The position numbers and the translations under genes are program-made. Under the pieces are notes generated by a model. It searched no databases, had not been told where the DNA came from, and saw only the letters and a list, made by a program, of their open reading frames with translations. From Myxococcales bacterium (GTDB taxonomy: Bacteria; Pseudomonadota; Gammaproteobacteria; DSM-16500), in NCBI GenBank assembly GCA_903970525.1, contig CAJCIZ010000157.1:1-53845 (forward strand): a DNA stretch of 53,845 bases, read 5' to 3'. Below, one piece after another: positions 27,825 through 36,435 of the stretch (position 1 is its first letter; each line of letters begins with the position of its first letter).

Positions 27825-28997
27825 TTAAATGACAGTCTCTTGAATCGCACACTTAAGCATTTGTAAATCTTCTTCACTATGCGCTGTACTCAAACAAAAT
27901 CGTATCCGGCATTGACCTGCAGGCACAGAAGGTGGGCGTATGGTACCCGCTAAAATACCGTGTTCTTCTAAACACTGACTCATCCGTAATGTTTGATTCG
28001 CTTCTCCGACAATCCAAGGCACAATATGAGAATCAGAGTTGCCTACATTCAAACCCAAGCCTGAAAGAAATTCACGTAAACTGCGCGCTTTTTCTAATAA
28101 CTCGCTACGTGCTTTGTCTAACTGCGGCAAAATTTCAATTGCGCCGGCAATTGCGCCTAATACAGCAGGTGATGGCCCGGTTGAATAAATCAAACCTCTA
28201 CATTTATTGATTAAGTATTCTTTCACTGTATTAGAACACGCGATATAAGCACCAAAACTCCCTAAAGCTTTGCTAAACGTGCCCATAATCACATCGATCT
28301 GCTCTGCATGATGCGTTGCGCGTCCCCATCCTGATTTCCCATATACACCTACAGCATGTGCATCATCAACATAGAGCATTGCTTGATGCTGCTTTGCGAT
28401 AGCTGTTAATTCATCTAAGTTGGCTTGATCGCCATCCATACTATAAATTGATTCTACGATAATAAATTTTGGCTGTGTTGAATTCGCGTGTTTTTCTAAT
28501 AATTTTTGCAAATGGTTTAAATCATTATGTTGAAACCGCTGTAAGCGACTCACGTGTTGTGTCATGGCTAACAGACTCACATGACAATAGCGATCACAGA
28601 AAACTAAGGCTTCATCGCCTAACACTTGTGGATCTAACAATGCTTCTAACACAGAAATATTCGCTTGGTATCCCGCCCCTAAAATGAGGGCAGCCGGTTT
28701 GCCAATGGCCGTGGCAAGCTGTGACTCCAATGTCTCGTATAATGCTAGATTACCGGCAACCAGGCGCGAAGAACTGGATCCTACGCCCCAACGTTTAGCA
28801 TATTCCTGACTGCGCGCAATTAAGTGTGGATGTCGTGCTAATCCTAAATAATCACTACTGGAAAAATTAATTAGACGACGACCCTGGCATATGACATATG
28901 CAGAAGATGTCGCATCTGGAATAAAACCAGCGTCTCTTAATTTGCGGGGATAAGGATTGTTGTTGAGGAAGTTTTTGTAGTATTTTTCGTTTTGCAT
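27825..28997 (-). CDS. bioF: 8-amino-7-oxononanoate synthase
   Basis: A 390-residue PLP enzyme that joins pimeloyl-ACP and alanine to give KAPA. Family blocks include NFSSSDYLGLARHP, GSSSSRLVAGN, VDDAHAVGVYG and the PLP-lysine region GTFSKALGSFGAY. It is separated from bioCDAB by the effector genes 22456-27736. bioH follows on the other strand beyond a ribosome-hibernation gene. The 3' end is intact here and a decayed copy is at 26913-26985. Confidence 0.96.
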   Translation of the reverse strand: MQNEKYYKNFLNNNPYPRKLRDAGFIPDATSSAYVICQGRRLINFSSSDYLGLARHPHLIARSQEYAKRWGVGSSSSRLVAGNLALYETLESQLATAIGKPAALILGAGYQANISVLEALLDPQVLGDEALVFCDRYCHVSLLAMTQHVSRLQRFQHNDLNHLQKLLEKHANSTQPKFIIVESIYSMDGDQANLDELTAIAKQHQAMLYVDDAHAVGVYGKSGWGRATHHAEQIDVIMGTFSKALGSFGAYIACSNTVKEYLINKCRGLIYSTGPSPAVLGAIAGAIEILPQLDKARSELLEKARSLREFLSGLGLNVGNSDSHIVPWIVGEANQTLRMSQCLEEHGILAGTIRPPSVPAGQCRIRFCLSTAHSEEDLQMLKCAIQETVI

Positions 28998-29030
28998 GAT
29001 CTTATTTATTCAATTGTTTATTTATAATGC

Positions 29031-29131
29031 GTCATTGCGAGGCTGCGAAGCGCTTAGCCGCGGCAATCCAAGCTCACATTACAGCCCGCTTAGATTGCCA
29101 CGCCAGCAAAAAAACGCTGGCTCGCAATGAC
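29031..29131. repeat. 101-base palindromic dispersed element
   Basis: Perfect terminal inverted repeats GTCATTGCGAG (29031-29041) and CTCGCAATGAC (29121-29131) enclose inner arms GGCAATCCAAGC and GCTTAGATTGCC that also nearly pair. The whole forms one long imperfect hairpin between bioF and the hpf-like gene. Partial copies are at 15415-15480 and 44835-44865. The GTCATTGCGAGC core is a common REP/MITE-like element of proteobacteria. Confidence 0.8.
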
Positions 29132-29136
29132 AGTAT

Positions 29137-29694
29137 TTATTTCAACTCTTCCACTAAATTAGTTTTCTTTTCTTTAGTCACTCTATGCGCTTGTTTACCC
29201 TCAGAACCTGATGCGCCAATGAATTGTACCATATCACCAATCATCAATTGTTCATAGGTTGGAAAGCTAACATTCGCTATACTGAAGTAAAATTCATCTC
29301 CATCAACACTTTGAATAAATCCATACCCTTCATCAGGAAATAATTTACTGACATAGCCTAAATTTTCACCTTCATGATTTTTCACATCACCGCGCCGTAT
29401 GCGCGCATAACTTTCAAGCTGCCGTATTAATGCAGCAAATGCATCGCGAATAGCGACATAAACATCTTCATCGAGTTTTTTATTTACGACCAATTCTTTG
29501 CCAGGCACCATCAGATCAAGTCGTACACGAAATAATTTCCCTTGTCGTTTGTGTTTTTGCGGGATTTCAATGGCGACATGGATGCTATTAATTCGATCGT
29601 AAAACTGTGTGAGTTTTTCAACTTTTCTACGGATGTGGTCTTCTAAGGCTGGAGAACTGGGCATATCACGAATAACGATTTTGACAGGTTGCAT
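29137..29694 (-). CDS. Ribosome hibernation factor (HPF/RaiA) fused to a cold-shock-like domain
   Basis: A 185-residue protein. Residues 1-105 are the HPF/RaiA/sigma-54-modulation fold (SPALEDHIRRKVEKLTQFYD, DEDVYVAIRDAFAALIRQLE). Residues 120-175 form a cold-shock-like barrel with the RNA-binding pattern GYGFIQSVDGDEFYFSI (RNP1-like). HPF-like proteins bind the 30S subunit and inactivate ribosomes in stasis, and the extra domain probably binds RNA. It lies between bioF and bioH, with a 164-base divergent promoter region towards bioH. Confidence 0.85.
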   Translation of the reverse strand: MQPVKIVIRDMPSSPALEDHIRRKVEKLTQFYDRINSIHVAIEIPQKHKRQGKLFRVRLDLMVPGKELVVNKKLDEDVYVAIRDAFAALIRQLESYARIRRGDVKNHEGENLGYVSKLFPDEGYGFIQSVDGDEFYFSIANVSFPTYEQLMIGDMVQFIGASGSEGKQAHRVTKEKKTNLVEELK

Positions 29695-29858
29695 GTGACC
29701 CCCTCATAACAACTATTTATTTGATCTGTAAGAAGATTTTGATAGATTAAAATTGACTCCTCCTTGTAAAATCGTTAAGTTCACCTATTAAGTATAGATA
29801 GATTTTTATCGCATTTCTGTGTTTTTAGAATTATTTTTGTCCACGAGATTCGTTTGCC

Positions 29859-30605
29859 ATGGTCCCTAGGGTACACATAGACATCACAGGCACAGGCCAA
29901 CCGCTAGTCATGCTGCATGGCTGGGGATGGCACTCTGGCATTTGGCAGCCGCTGGTGCCTATTCTTTCTCAGTATTATCAATTGTTTTTGGTCGATTTAC
30001 CGGGCTTTGGCCAAAGCACTTTGCAGCTGACTGATCACACCATCGAAAATATGGCTGAAGCGATTTTACCGCATGTACCCGATCAGGCGACATGGCTGGG
30101 CTGGTCGTTAGGCGGCTTAGTGGCTTGGTGGACTGCCGCGCATCACCCGAAAAAAATCAATCGCTTGATAACTGTCGCATCTACGCCGCGTTTTGTAAGC
30201 GACGTCAATTGGCCGGGACTTGCCCCTGCCACACTAGAAAAATTTTCTGCTTCTCTCATTGATCACTATGAAAATACTTTATTGGATTTTTTAGAATTGC
30301 AATTACGTGGCACAGCAAAACAAGATGCATTATTTTCGACATTAAAAAATCAAATGCTTTCTGAAAACAAACCACAAAAATCTGCTTTATTAGGCGGTTT
30401 AAAAATTTTAAGAGACACTGATTTAAGAAACGATTCGTTTTCTTGTCCAAGCTTACATATTTTTGGTAGCTTAGATACTATTGTGCCGGCAAGTGTTGCG
30501 ACACACGTGCAATCTCTTCTCACAGATGGCAGATGTGAAATCATTGCTAGAACGGGTCACCTGCCATTTCTTTCACCTGATTTCTTAAAGCATCTCCCCT
30601 TTTGA
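29859..30605 (+). CDS. bioH: Pimeloyl-ACP methyl ester carboxylesterase
   Basis: A 248-residue alpha/beta hydrolase that frees pimeloyl-ACP from its methyl ester, ending the BioC-BioH route. The oxyanion loop is LHGWGWHSGIW; the nucleophile is S83 in GWSLGG. The acid Asp is in FGSLDTIVP and the histidine in ARTGHLPFLS. It completes the pathway with bioC, bioF, bioA, bioD and bioB. The last 21 bases overlap the 3' end of the convergent hydrolase gene. Confidence 0.93.
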   Translation: MVPRVHIDITGTGQPLVMLHGWGWHSGIWQPLVPILSQYYQLFLVDLPGFGQSTLQLTDHTIENMAEAILPHVPDQATWLGWSLGGLVAWWTAAHHPKKINRLITVASTPRFVSDVNWPGLAPATLEKFSASLIDHYENTLLDFLELQLRGTAKQDALFSTLKNQMLSENKPQKSALLGGLKILRDTDLRNDSFSCPSLHIFGSLDTIVPASVATHVQSLLTDGRCEIIARTGHLPFLSPDFLKHLPF

Positions 30606-31658
30606 AATTTTCTGTGGCATAAAAAATTTTTCAATATCAGCTGCAGTCACCTCTTCTAATTTTGCGGGTTTCCATTTGGGCGACTGATCTTTATCAATAA
30701 TCACCGCACGCACACCTTCGAAAAAATCATGGCTATGCAAAAAATGTTTTGTTAATTGCAATTCTAATTGCATACATTCATCAAAATTCATTTTGACGCC
30801 TTCTTGCATTTGTCTTAGTGTGACCTTCAAACTTGTTGGTGATTTTGTACTTAATACAGAGACAACTTGCTCGCACCAAGCGCTAGGATAATGTTCTAAT
30901 GCACTCATCACATCATCCATGGTCGATTTTGAAAAACACGTGTCAATTTCAACAAGATGATCCATCACTGTCGCTTTTTCGACAGGCATAGAAAATTGAT
31001 TGATCAAATCTGTAATCGTTGCATCGGTGTGTAAATGCAAAGGTGTGTCTGCTAATAATTGCAATATGTCAGGAAAAGATTCACTTGCCACAACATGATT
31101 TACTATGCCTAATGCAAAACTGTCGCTATGTGAAACACGCGTACCAGTCAATGCTAAATAAGTCCCAATCTTTCCTGGCAAGCGTGGGAGAAAATAAGTT
31201 GCTCCTACATCCGGGAAAAAACCAATGCTGGTTTCAGGCATTGCAAAAATAAAACGCGGCGTTGCGACACGATGTGAACCGTGAATTGAAATACCCACAC
31301 CACCGCCCATGGTAATCCCATCTAACAATGCAATATAAGGCTTAGGATAATGATAAATTTGTTGGTCAACCCGATATTCGTCGCGGAAAAAATTCGGCAA
31401 CGTCGGGTCTTTCGCTAATCCTCTTTCATACGCATAACGGATATCACCACCCGCACAAAATGCACGTCCTTCTGCTGCGCGTATAACGACAGCTTTAATG
31501 GCGTCATTGACAGCCCATTCTGTTAATTGTCGGTCTAGCATCAGAAACATATTATGATTTAACGCATTCAACACTTCAGGTCTATTTAAAGTAATTAATC
31601 CCAGATTTCCTTCACGCCCTGGAATTTCTTCAAAAATAATGTCAGGCTTTTGTTGCAT
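30585..31658 (-). CDS. 3-hydroxyisobutyryl-CoA hydrolase-type enoyl-CoA hydratase family protein
   Basis: ATG at 31658 (preceded by GGGGA, 2 bases after the upstream stop) gives 357 residues, the size of 3-hydroxyisobutyryl-CoA hydrolases. Crotonase blocks are GRAFCAGGDIRYAYERG and LDGITMGGGVGISIHG; the E-T-x-I-G-F-F-P-D-V-G-A motif (PETSIGFFPDVGATYFL) is typical of the hydrolase subgroup of valine catabolism. The C-terminal half (FFEGVRAVIIDKDQSPKW) also fits. It is co-transcribed with the enoyl-CoA hydratase gene just upstream. Confidence 0.88.
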   Translation of the reverse strand: MQQKPDIIFEEIPGREGNLGLITLNRPEVLNALNHNMFLMLDRQLTEWAVNDAIKAVVIRAAEGRAFCAGGDIRYAYERGLAKDPTLPNFFRDEYRVDQQIYHYPKPYIALLDGITMGGGVGISIHGSHRVATPRFIFAMPETSIGFFPDVGATYFLPRLPGKIGTYLALTGTRVSHSDSFALGIVNHVVASESFPDILQLLADTPLHLHTDATITDLINQFSMPVEKATVMDHLVEIDTCFSKSTMDDVMSALEHYPSAWCEQVVSVLSTKSPTSLKVTLRQMQEGVKMNFDECMQLELQLTKHFLHSHDFFEGVRAVIIDKDQSPKWKPAKLEEVTAADIEKFFMPQKISKGEML

Positions 31659-31660
31659 GT

Positions 31661-32449
31661 TTATTCCCCACAAAATTCAGCGCTACGCTTTGCTAAAAAA
31701 GCGGTAACACCTTCTTGTTTATCTGCAGTTGCACAACACAAACCAAAATGTGCTGCTTCTAATTCAAATGCATCCGTTAACGATAAATCAAATCCTTGAT
31801 CAATGACGGTCATGATGCTTTTCAAAGCCAGCGGTGCAAGCGATGTCAAACCCACTAAAATTTCCGTTGCACGTTTCAATAATTCTTCTGGTGAAACAAC
31901 CTCGCTCACTAAACCCCAATTCAATGCATCTTGTGCTTTGATCAAGCGTCCTGTTAAACATAGATCTAACGCACGACCTTTCCCAACCAATCGCGCTAAT
32001 CTTTGCGTGCCACCAAAACCAGGTAATACACCTAGCTTCACTTCAGGTTGCCCAAATACTGCAGTATTCGCAGCAATGCGCAAACTCGCTGCCATCGCTA
32101 ACTCACAGCCGCCGCCTAATGCAAAACCTTGAATCGCTGCTAATGAAGGTTTGCCTAGCTGTTCTAAACTGCGAAAAACGGCTTGTCCCTGACGCGCAAA
32201 GGCTAATCCGGATTGACCATCTAATTTGGCGAGTTGATGAATATCGGCGCCTGCGCAAAAGGCTTTTCCTTCACCTGTGATTAGCAATGCTTTAATTGTG
32301 GAATCTGTTTTTGCTTGCTGAAAAACATGAGACAGCTCATCCATTAAATCTGCATTCAACGCATTCAAAGCCTCAGGGCGATGAAGTGTGATATGCAAGA
32401 TATGAGAGTCTATGCGAGAAATGCGTAGCGTGCTGTTTGAATTTTCCAT
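31661..32449 (-). CDS. Enoyl-CoA hydratase
   Basis: ATG at 32449 (MENSNSTLR) has AAGGA nine bases upstream and gives 262 residues, the usual crotonase size. The CoA-ester oxyanion-hole blocks are GKAFCAGADIHQLA and IQGFALGGGCELAMA. Both catalytic glutamates are in place (GGGCELA and FGQPEVKLGVLPGFGGTQRL). It is the first gene of a two-gene operon with the hydroxyisobutyryl-CoA hydrolase, suggesting fatty-acid or branched-chain amino-acid breakdown. A G/C-rich hairpin (AATCAGGGGG with CCCCC and CTGATT, 32476-32510) lies in its upstream region. Confidence 0.92.
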   Translation of the reverse strand: MENSNSTLRISRIDSHILHITLHRPEALNALNADLMDELSHVFQQAKTDSTIKALLITGEGKAFCAGADIHQLAKLDGQSGLAFARQGQAVFRSLEQLGKPSLAAIQGFALGGGCELAMAASLRIAANTAVFGQPEVKLGVLPGFGGTQRLARLVGKGRALDLCLTGRLIKAQDALNWGLVSEVVSPEELLKRATEILVGLTSLAPLALKSIMTVIDQGFDLSLTDAFELEAAHFGLCCATADKQEGVTAFLAKRSAEFCGE

Positions 32450-32607
32450 GAAAATCATCCTTGTAGATTTCATCGAATCAGGGGGATGGGTTCCCCCCAC
32501 TTTTCTGATTAAGTATTATACTACTAGAATACAGAACCGAGAAGGATAGTTTGCAAAACAGCAACGGATAGCACTCCATAAAATAATAGCTTAGAAAGGA
32601 GGGCGAT

Positions 32608-33303
32608 ATGGTTGCAATCGTAGCGTCAGTCTTACTAGCTGTTATTCTTTTTTTCAATGGCGTCGCTTATGCGAGAAGCCTGTATTACGGCGCTAAGCTC
32701 TGTCAAGATTCCAGTACTTATACTTGTTATACCGTCAAACGCGGCGACACTTGGACAAAATTATTTCCTGACGAAAACGAACGCGATATCGTCATGCGCT
32801 TAAGCCGCATTAACACTCATCTTAAACGCGGCATGGTACTCGCCATTCCAAAAGAATGTTGCCATGACATTATTGATTATTCTCCTTTTGCCAAACAAAT
32901 CTCCGCACCGGGTGAAAAAATTATTATTGTTTCGTTAGGACAACAAGCCTTTGGCGCATACGACAGTCAAGGTAACTTAGTGCGCTGGGGACCTGTGTCA
33001 GGCGCCCGTGGATATTGCCCTGATATTCATAGAGGTTGTCATACCCCTATCGGCACTTTCGCAATTTATAACAAAGAAGGCGAAGACTGTGTTTCAACAA
33101 AATTCCCCGTGCCTTATGGCGGCGCACCTATGCCTTATTGCATGTTTTTCCACGGTGGATTTGCTTTACACGGCTCATACGAAGTGCCTGGTTATAATGC
33201 CAGCCACGGCTGCGTACGCATGTTTGTTAATGATGCGCAGTGGTTAAATGAAGAATTTACAGCGGATGGATATGGCACGCGGGTTTATGTGACGCAAAAA
33301 TAG
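32608..33303 (+). CDS. LysM-like, L,D-transpeptidase (YkuD) exported protein
   Basis: A 231-residue protein with an N-terminal hydrophobic signal or anchor (residues 1-22, ending AYA) and a LysM-like region (YTVKRGDTWTKLFPDE). The YkuD catalytic domain carries HGSYEVPGYNASHGCVRM, whose cysteine is C202. Such enzymes make 3-3 cross-links in peptidoglycan or attach proteins to it. A near-perfect AAAGGAGG precedes the ATG. It is monocistronic between divergent ech genes and the flavoprotein gene. Confidence 0.9.
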   Translation: MVAIVASVLLAVILFFNGVAYARSLYYGAKLCQDSSTYTCYTVKRGDTWTKLFPDENERDIVMRLSRINTHLKRGMVLAIPKECCHDIIDYSPFAKQISAPGEKIIIVSLGQQAFGAYDSQGNLVRWGPVSGARGYCPDIHRGCHTPIGTFAIYNKEGEDCVSTKFPVPYGGAPMPYCMFFHGGFALHGSYEVPGYNASHGCVRMFVNDAQWLNEEFTADGYGTRVYVTQK

Positions 33304-33381
33304 AAATTCAAGAATCAGTCACGATTGTTATTTGGCTTAATATCAGTAGAATAACTTCCTCTATTTAATACTTGGTAAACC

Positions 33382-34563
33382 ATGGAAAAAATTGACGTAC
33401 TCATCATAGGCGCTGGTGCTGCTGGTTTACTCTGTGCAATTGAAGCAGGTAAACGCGGGCGTCATGTTGTTGTATTAGATCATGCAAATAAGCCTGGAAA
33501 AAAAATTCTCATGTCTGGCGGTGGGCGCTGTAATTTTACGAATTACCATATTAATCCAACCAATTTTCTTTCACACAATCCACATTTTTGTAAATCTGCT
33601 TTGAGTCGTTACACACAATGGGATTTTATCGATTTGGTTAAACATCATGCCATTCCCTTTCATGAAAAAACATTAGGCCAATTGTTTTGTGATAATAAAT
33701 CTAAAGAAATTCTTGATATGTTACTCTCAGAATGCGAACAAGCAGGTGTTACGATTCGCATGAGCGCGAGCGTATCTCAAATTGAAAAAATCAGTGATCA
33801 TCATTTTAAAATTCAAAGCACGCGTGGTGCGTTTCATTGTCAATCGCTAGTCATAGCCAGTGGTGGATTATCTATTCCAACCATGGGCGCGAGTCCTTTT
33901 GGATACCAAGTGGCAGAACAATTTGGTTTGAAAATCTGGCCAACTCGTGCGGGCTTAGTACCCTTCACACTACAACCTGCTGATAAAGATAAACTCAGTG
34001 TTTTATCTGGTATTGGTCTTGATAGTTTAGTGTCAAATGATCGCATAGAATTTCGTGAAAATATTTTGTTTACGCATAGAGGCTTGAGTGGTCCTGCTAT
34101 TTTGCAGATTTCTTCTTATTGGGAAGCAGGAGAAGCTGTCACAATTAATTTATTGCCAGAAGATGATCTGTTGACGATATTAAAACACTCACAACAATCG
34201 CAACCGATTAAATTATTAAAAACTATTCTATGTGAACATATACCTAAACGCGTAGTCGACGTTTTTTTAGATACCTCATTAGGTGAAAGAAAACTAGCAG
34301 ACATCGCACACCGTGACTTCGAACACATCGCGCAACAATTTAATGCCTGGGTAATAAAACCCAACGGAACAGAAGGTTATCGTACCGCTGAAGTGACTTT
34401 AGGTGGCATAGACTGCAATGCTATTTCATCAAAAACAATGGAAGTGAATACAGTGCCAGGTTTGTATTTTATTGGTGAAGTGTTAGATGTGACAGGCTGG
34501 CTAGGCGGTTACAACTTTCAATGGGCTTGGTCATCGGGTTGGGCTGCAGGGCAAGTGGTATAA
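33382..34563 (+). CDS. HI0933/BaiN-family flavoprotein oxidoreductase
   Basis: A 393-residue FAD protein with N-terminal dinucleotide fold GAGAAGLLCAIEAGKRG, followed by the family motif NKPGKKILMSGGGRCNFTN. It ends GGYNFQWAWSSGWAAGQVV. The physiological reaction of the family (YhiN) is unclear. A decayed copy of its last 16 codons lies 1.8 kb downstream, after the sulfatase gene (36383-36430). Confidence 0.9.
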   Translation: MEKIDVLIIGAGAAGLLCAIEAGKRGRHVVVLDHANKPGKKILMSGGGRCNFTNYHINPTNFLSHNPHFCKSALSRYTQWDFIDLVKHHAIPFHEKTLGQLFCDNKSKEILDMLLSECEQAGVTIRMSASVSQIEKISDHHFKIQSTRGAFHCQSLVIASGGLSIPTMGASPFGYQVAEQFGLKIWPTRAGLVPFTLQPADKDKLSVLSGIGLDSLVSNDRIEFRENILFTHRGLSGPAILQISSYWEAGEAVTINLLPEDDLLTILKHSQQSQPIKLLKTILCEHIPKRVVDVFLDTSLGERKLADIAHRDFEHIAQQFNAWVIKPNGTEGYRTAEVTLGGIDCNAISSKTMEVNTVPGLYFIGEVLDVTGWLGGYNFQWAWSSGWAAGQVV

Positions 34564-34681
34564 CCTTAAAATATAAACCTTACGCATAACGCTTTGATTA
34601 CACTTACACTCTATTTTTGCGGTTTGCTATTCAATCAGCTGTGCACTACGCTGAATAAATAGGTGACTTGATAAGGAGTAT

Positions 34682-36379
34682 ATGACTATGTCCTTTCTTC
34701 CTCAATTTTCACTTTCACCTCTACAAAAGCTTTTAAAAATAGCCTGTGTGAGCTTGGCTGTTGTAAATACATCACCTGTTCTTGCAGCAACTGCAACAAC
34801 TGCAGCAACTACGACATCTACAACATCAACTACAACGACTACTTCAGCTTCAAAGCCTAATATTATTGTGATCATGAGTGACGATGTAGGCTGGTTTAAT
34901 ATTGGTGCTTACAACCAAGGAATAATGGCGACAAAAACCCCGAACCTAGACAGACTTGCGACGGAAGGGATGCGTATGACGGATTACTACGCGGAACCCA
35001 GTTGCACAGCAGGACGCGCTAATTTTATTACCGGTGAGCTACCAATACGCACAGGCTTAACAACAGTGGGTCAAGCCGGTGCTTCGATCGGCATGCCAGA
35101 TGAAGCACCTACGATTGCCACAGCATTAAAAACATTGGGATATGAAACAGGTCAGTTCGGCAAAAACCATTTAGGTGATTTGAATAGGTACTTGCCTTGC
35201 GTACATGGCTTTGATGAATTTTACGGTTATTTATACCATCTTGATGCGATGGAAGATCCCTTCTGGCATTCTTATCCTGCTGATCTAAAAGACCAAGTGG
35301 GTCCACGCAACATGATACACTGCTGGGCAACGAATACAGCGGATGCAGCGTCACAACCACGCTGGGGCGTGATTGGAAAACAAAAAATTGAAGATGCAGG
35401 ACCACTTGATCCTGAGCGCATGAAAACAGTTGATGATGAAATTCTCAGTAACACCATTAAGTTTATGGATAAAGCAAAAGCAGATGGCAAACCATTTTTT
35501 ATTTGGTTGAACCCAACACGCATGCACATCATCACACATCTTTCTGACAAATATGCAAAACAAATGACAAGCCAAAATGGCTGGTACGAAGAAGAAGCTG
35601 GCATGGCACAACTCGATGATATTGTCGGCACAGTCATGCAGAAAGTCAAAGACATGGGAATTGATAACAACACGATTATCGTCTTCACAACAGATAATGG
35701 CGCAGAAGTCTTTACTTGGCCAGATGGTGGCATGACACCATTCGCTGGTGCGAAAGGCACTGTATTAGAAGGTGGAATGCGTGTTCCTATGATCGCGCGC
35801 TGGCCTGGAAAAATACCAGCCGGTAAAGTTTCAAATGGTATTATGTCAGGCTTAGATTGGTTCCCCACTTTCCTCGCTGTTGCAGGTGATCCTAATATTG
35901 CGGATGAACTGCGAAAAGGGATACAGCTAGGTGATCGTAAATATAAAGTCTATCTCGATGGATACAACCAAACAAATTTACTCACTGGGAAGGGTCCTTC
36001 TAATCGACATGAGATTTTTTACTTTGCAGAGAAAAAACTGGGCGCACTGCGAATCGATGATTATAAATATCGTTTCCTTGATCAACCCATGGGTTGGCTG
36101 GGCGGAACAGTCGCACTCGATTTCCCACTTATTACAAATTTACGACTTGATCCATTTGAACGCGCGGGCATACCAGCCGGTGCGAGCGGCTCACTCGAAT
36201 TTTTCCAATTTTATGTGCATGAATTCTGGCGCTTTGTCTATGTTCAACAAGAGCTAGAAAAATATGCGCAAACATTTGTTGAATTCCCGCCCATGCAAAA
36301 AGGCGCTAACTTTAATATTCAAGCGATAAAAGAAGAAGTGACGAAAGCCATTCAAAAGAACCAAGGGGGCGGAGACTAA
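34682..36379 (+). CDS. Exported arylsulfatase (formylglycine type)
   Basis: A 565-residue sulfatase-family protein with an N-terminal export signal (about residues 1-38, ending VLAA), then a Thr-rich linker (about 40-58). The metal site begins IIVIMSDDVGW; the active-site cysteine is C108 in PSCTAGRANF (C-x-A-x-R), which must be converted to formylglycine, and no maturase gene is in the window. TTDNGAE and GGMRVPMIARWPG complete the core. Two starts (34682, 34688) are possible; AAGGAG at 34673-34678 fits the second better. It sits between the flavoprotein gene and a remnant of that gene's end, so it was probably inserted. Confidence 0.92.
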   Translation: MTMSFLPQFSLSPLQKLLKIACVSLAVVNTSPVLAATATTAATTTSTTSTTTTTSASKPNIIVIMSDDVGWFNIGAYNQGIMATKTPNLDRLATEGMRMTDYYAEPSCTAGRANFITGELPIRTGLTTVGQAGASIGMPDEAPTIATALKTLGYETGQFGKNHLGDLNRYLPCVHGFDEFYGYLYHLDAMEDPFWHSYPADLKDQVGPRNMIHCWATNTADAASQPRWGVIGKQKIEDAGPLDPERMKTVDDEILSNTIKFMDKAKADGKPFFIWLNPTRMHIITHLSDKYAKQMTSQNGWYEEEAGMAQLDDIVGTVMQKVKDMGIDNNTIIVFTTDNGAEVFTWPDGGMTPFAGAKGTVLEGGMRVPMIARWPGKIPAGKVSNGIMSGLDWFPTFLAVAGDPNIADELRKGIQLGDRKYKVYLDGYNQTNLLTGKGPSNRHEIFYFAEKKLGALRIDDYKYRFLDQPMGWLGGTVALDFPLITNLRLDPFERAGIPAGASGSLEFFQFYVHEFWRFVYVQQELEKYAQTFVEFPPMQKGANFNIQAIKEEVTKAIQKNQGGGD

Positions 36380-36382
36380 AAT

Positions 36383-36430
36383 TATCAGTGGGCTTGGTCA
36401 TTGTGTCCGACTACGGGACGAGTTGTTTGA
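36383..36430 (+). pseudogene. Remnant of the HI0933-like flavoprotein 3' end
   Basis: This stretch encodes YQWAWSLCPTTGRVV and a stop. The intact gene ends FQWAWSSGWAAGQVV and a stop at 34563. It begins 4 bases after the sulfatase stop and has the same strand as the intact gene. The DNA shares GTGGGCTTGGTCAT/ATGGGCTTGGTCAT at the start of the match. Confidence 0.8.
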
Positions 36431-36435
36431 TTACT

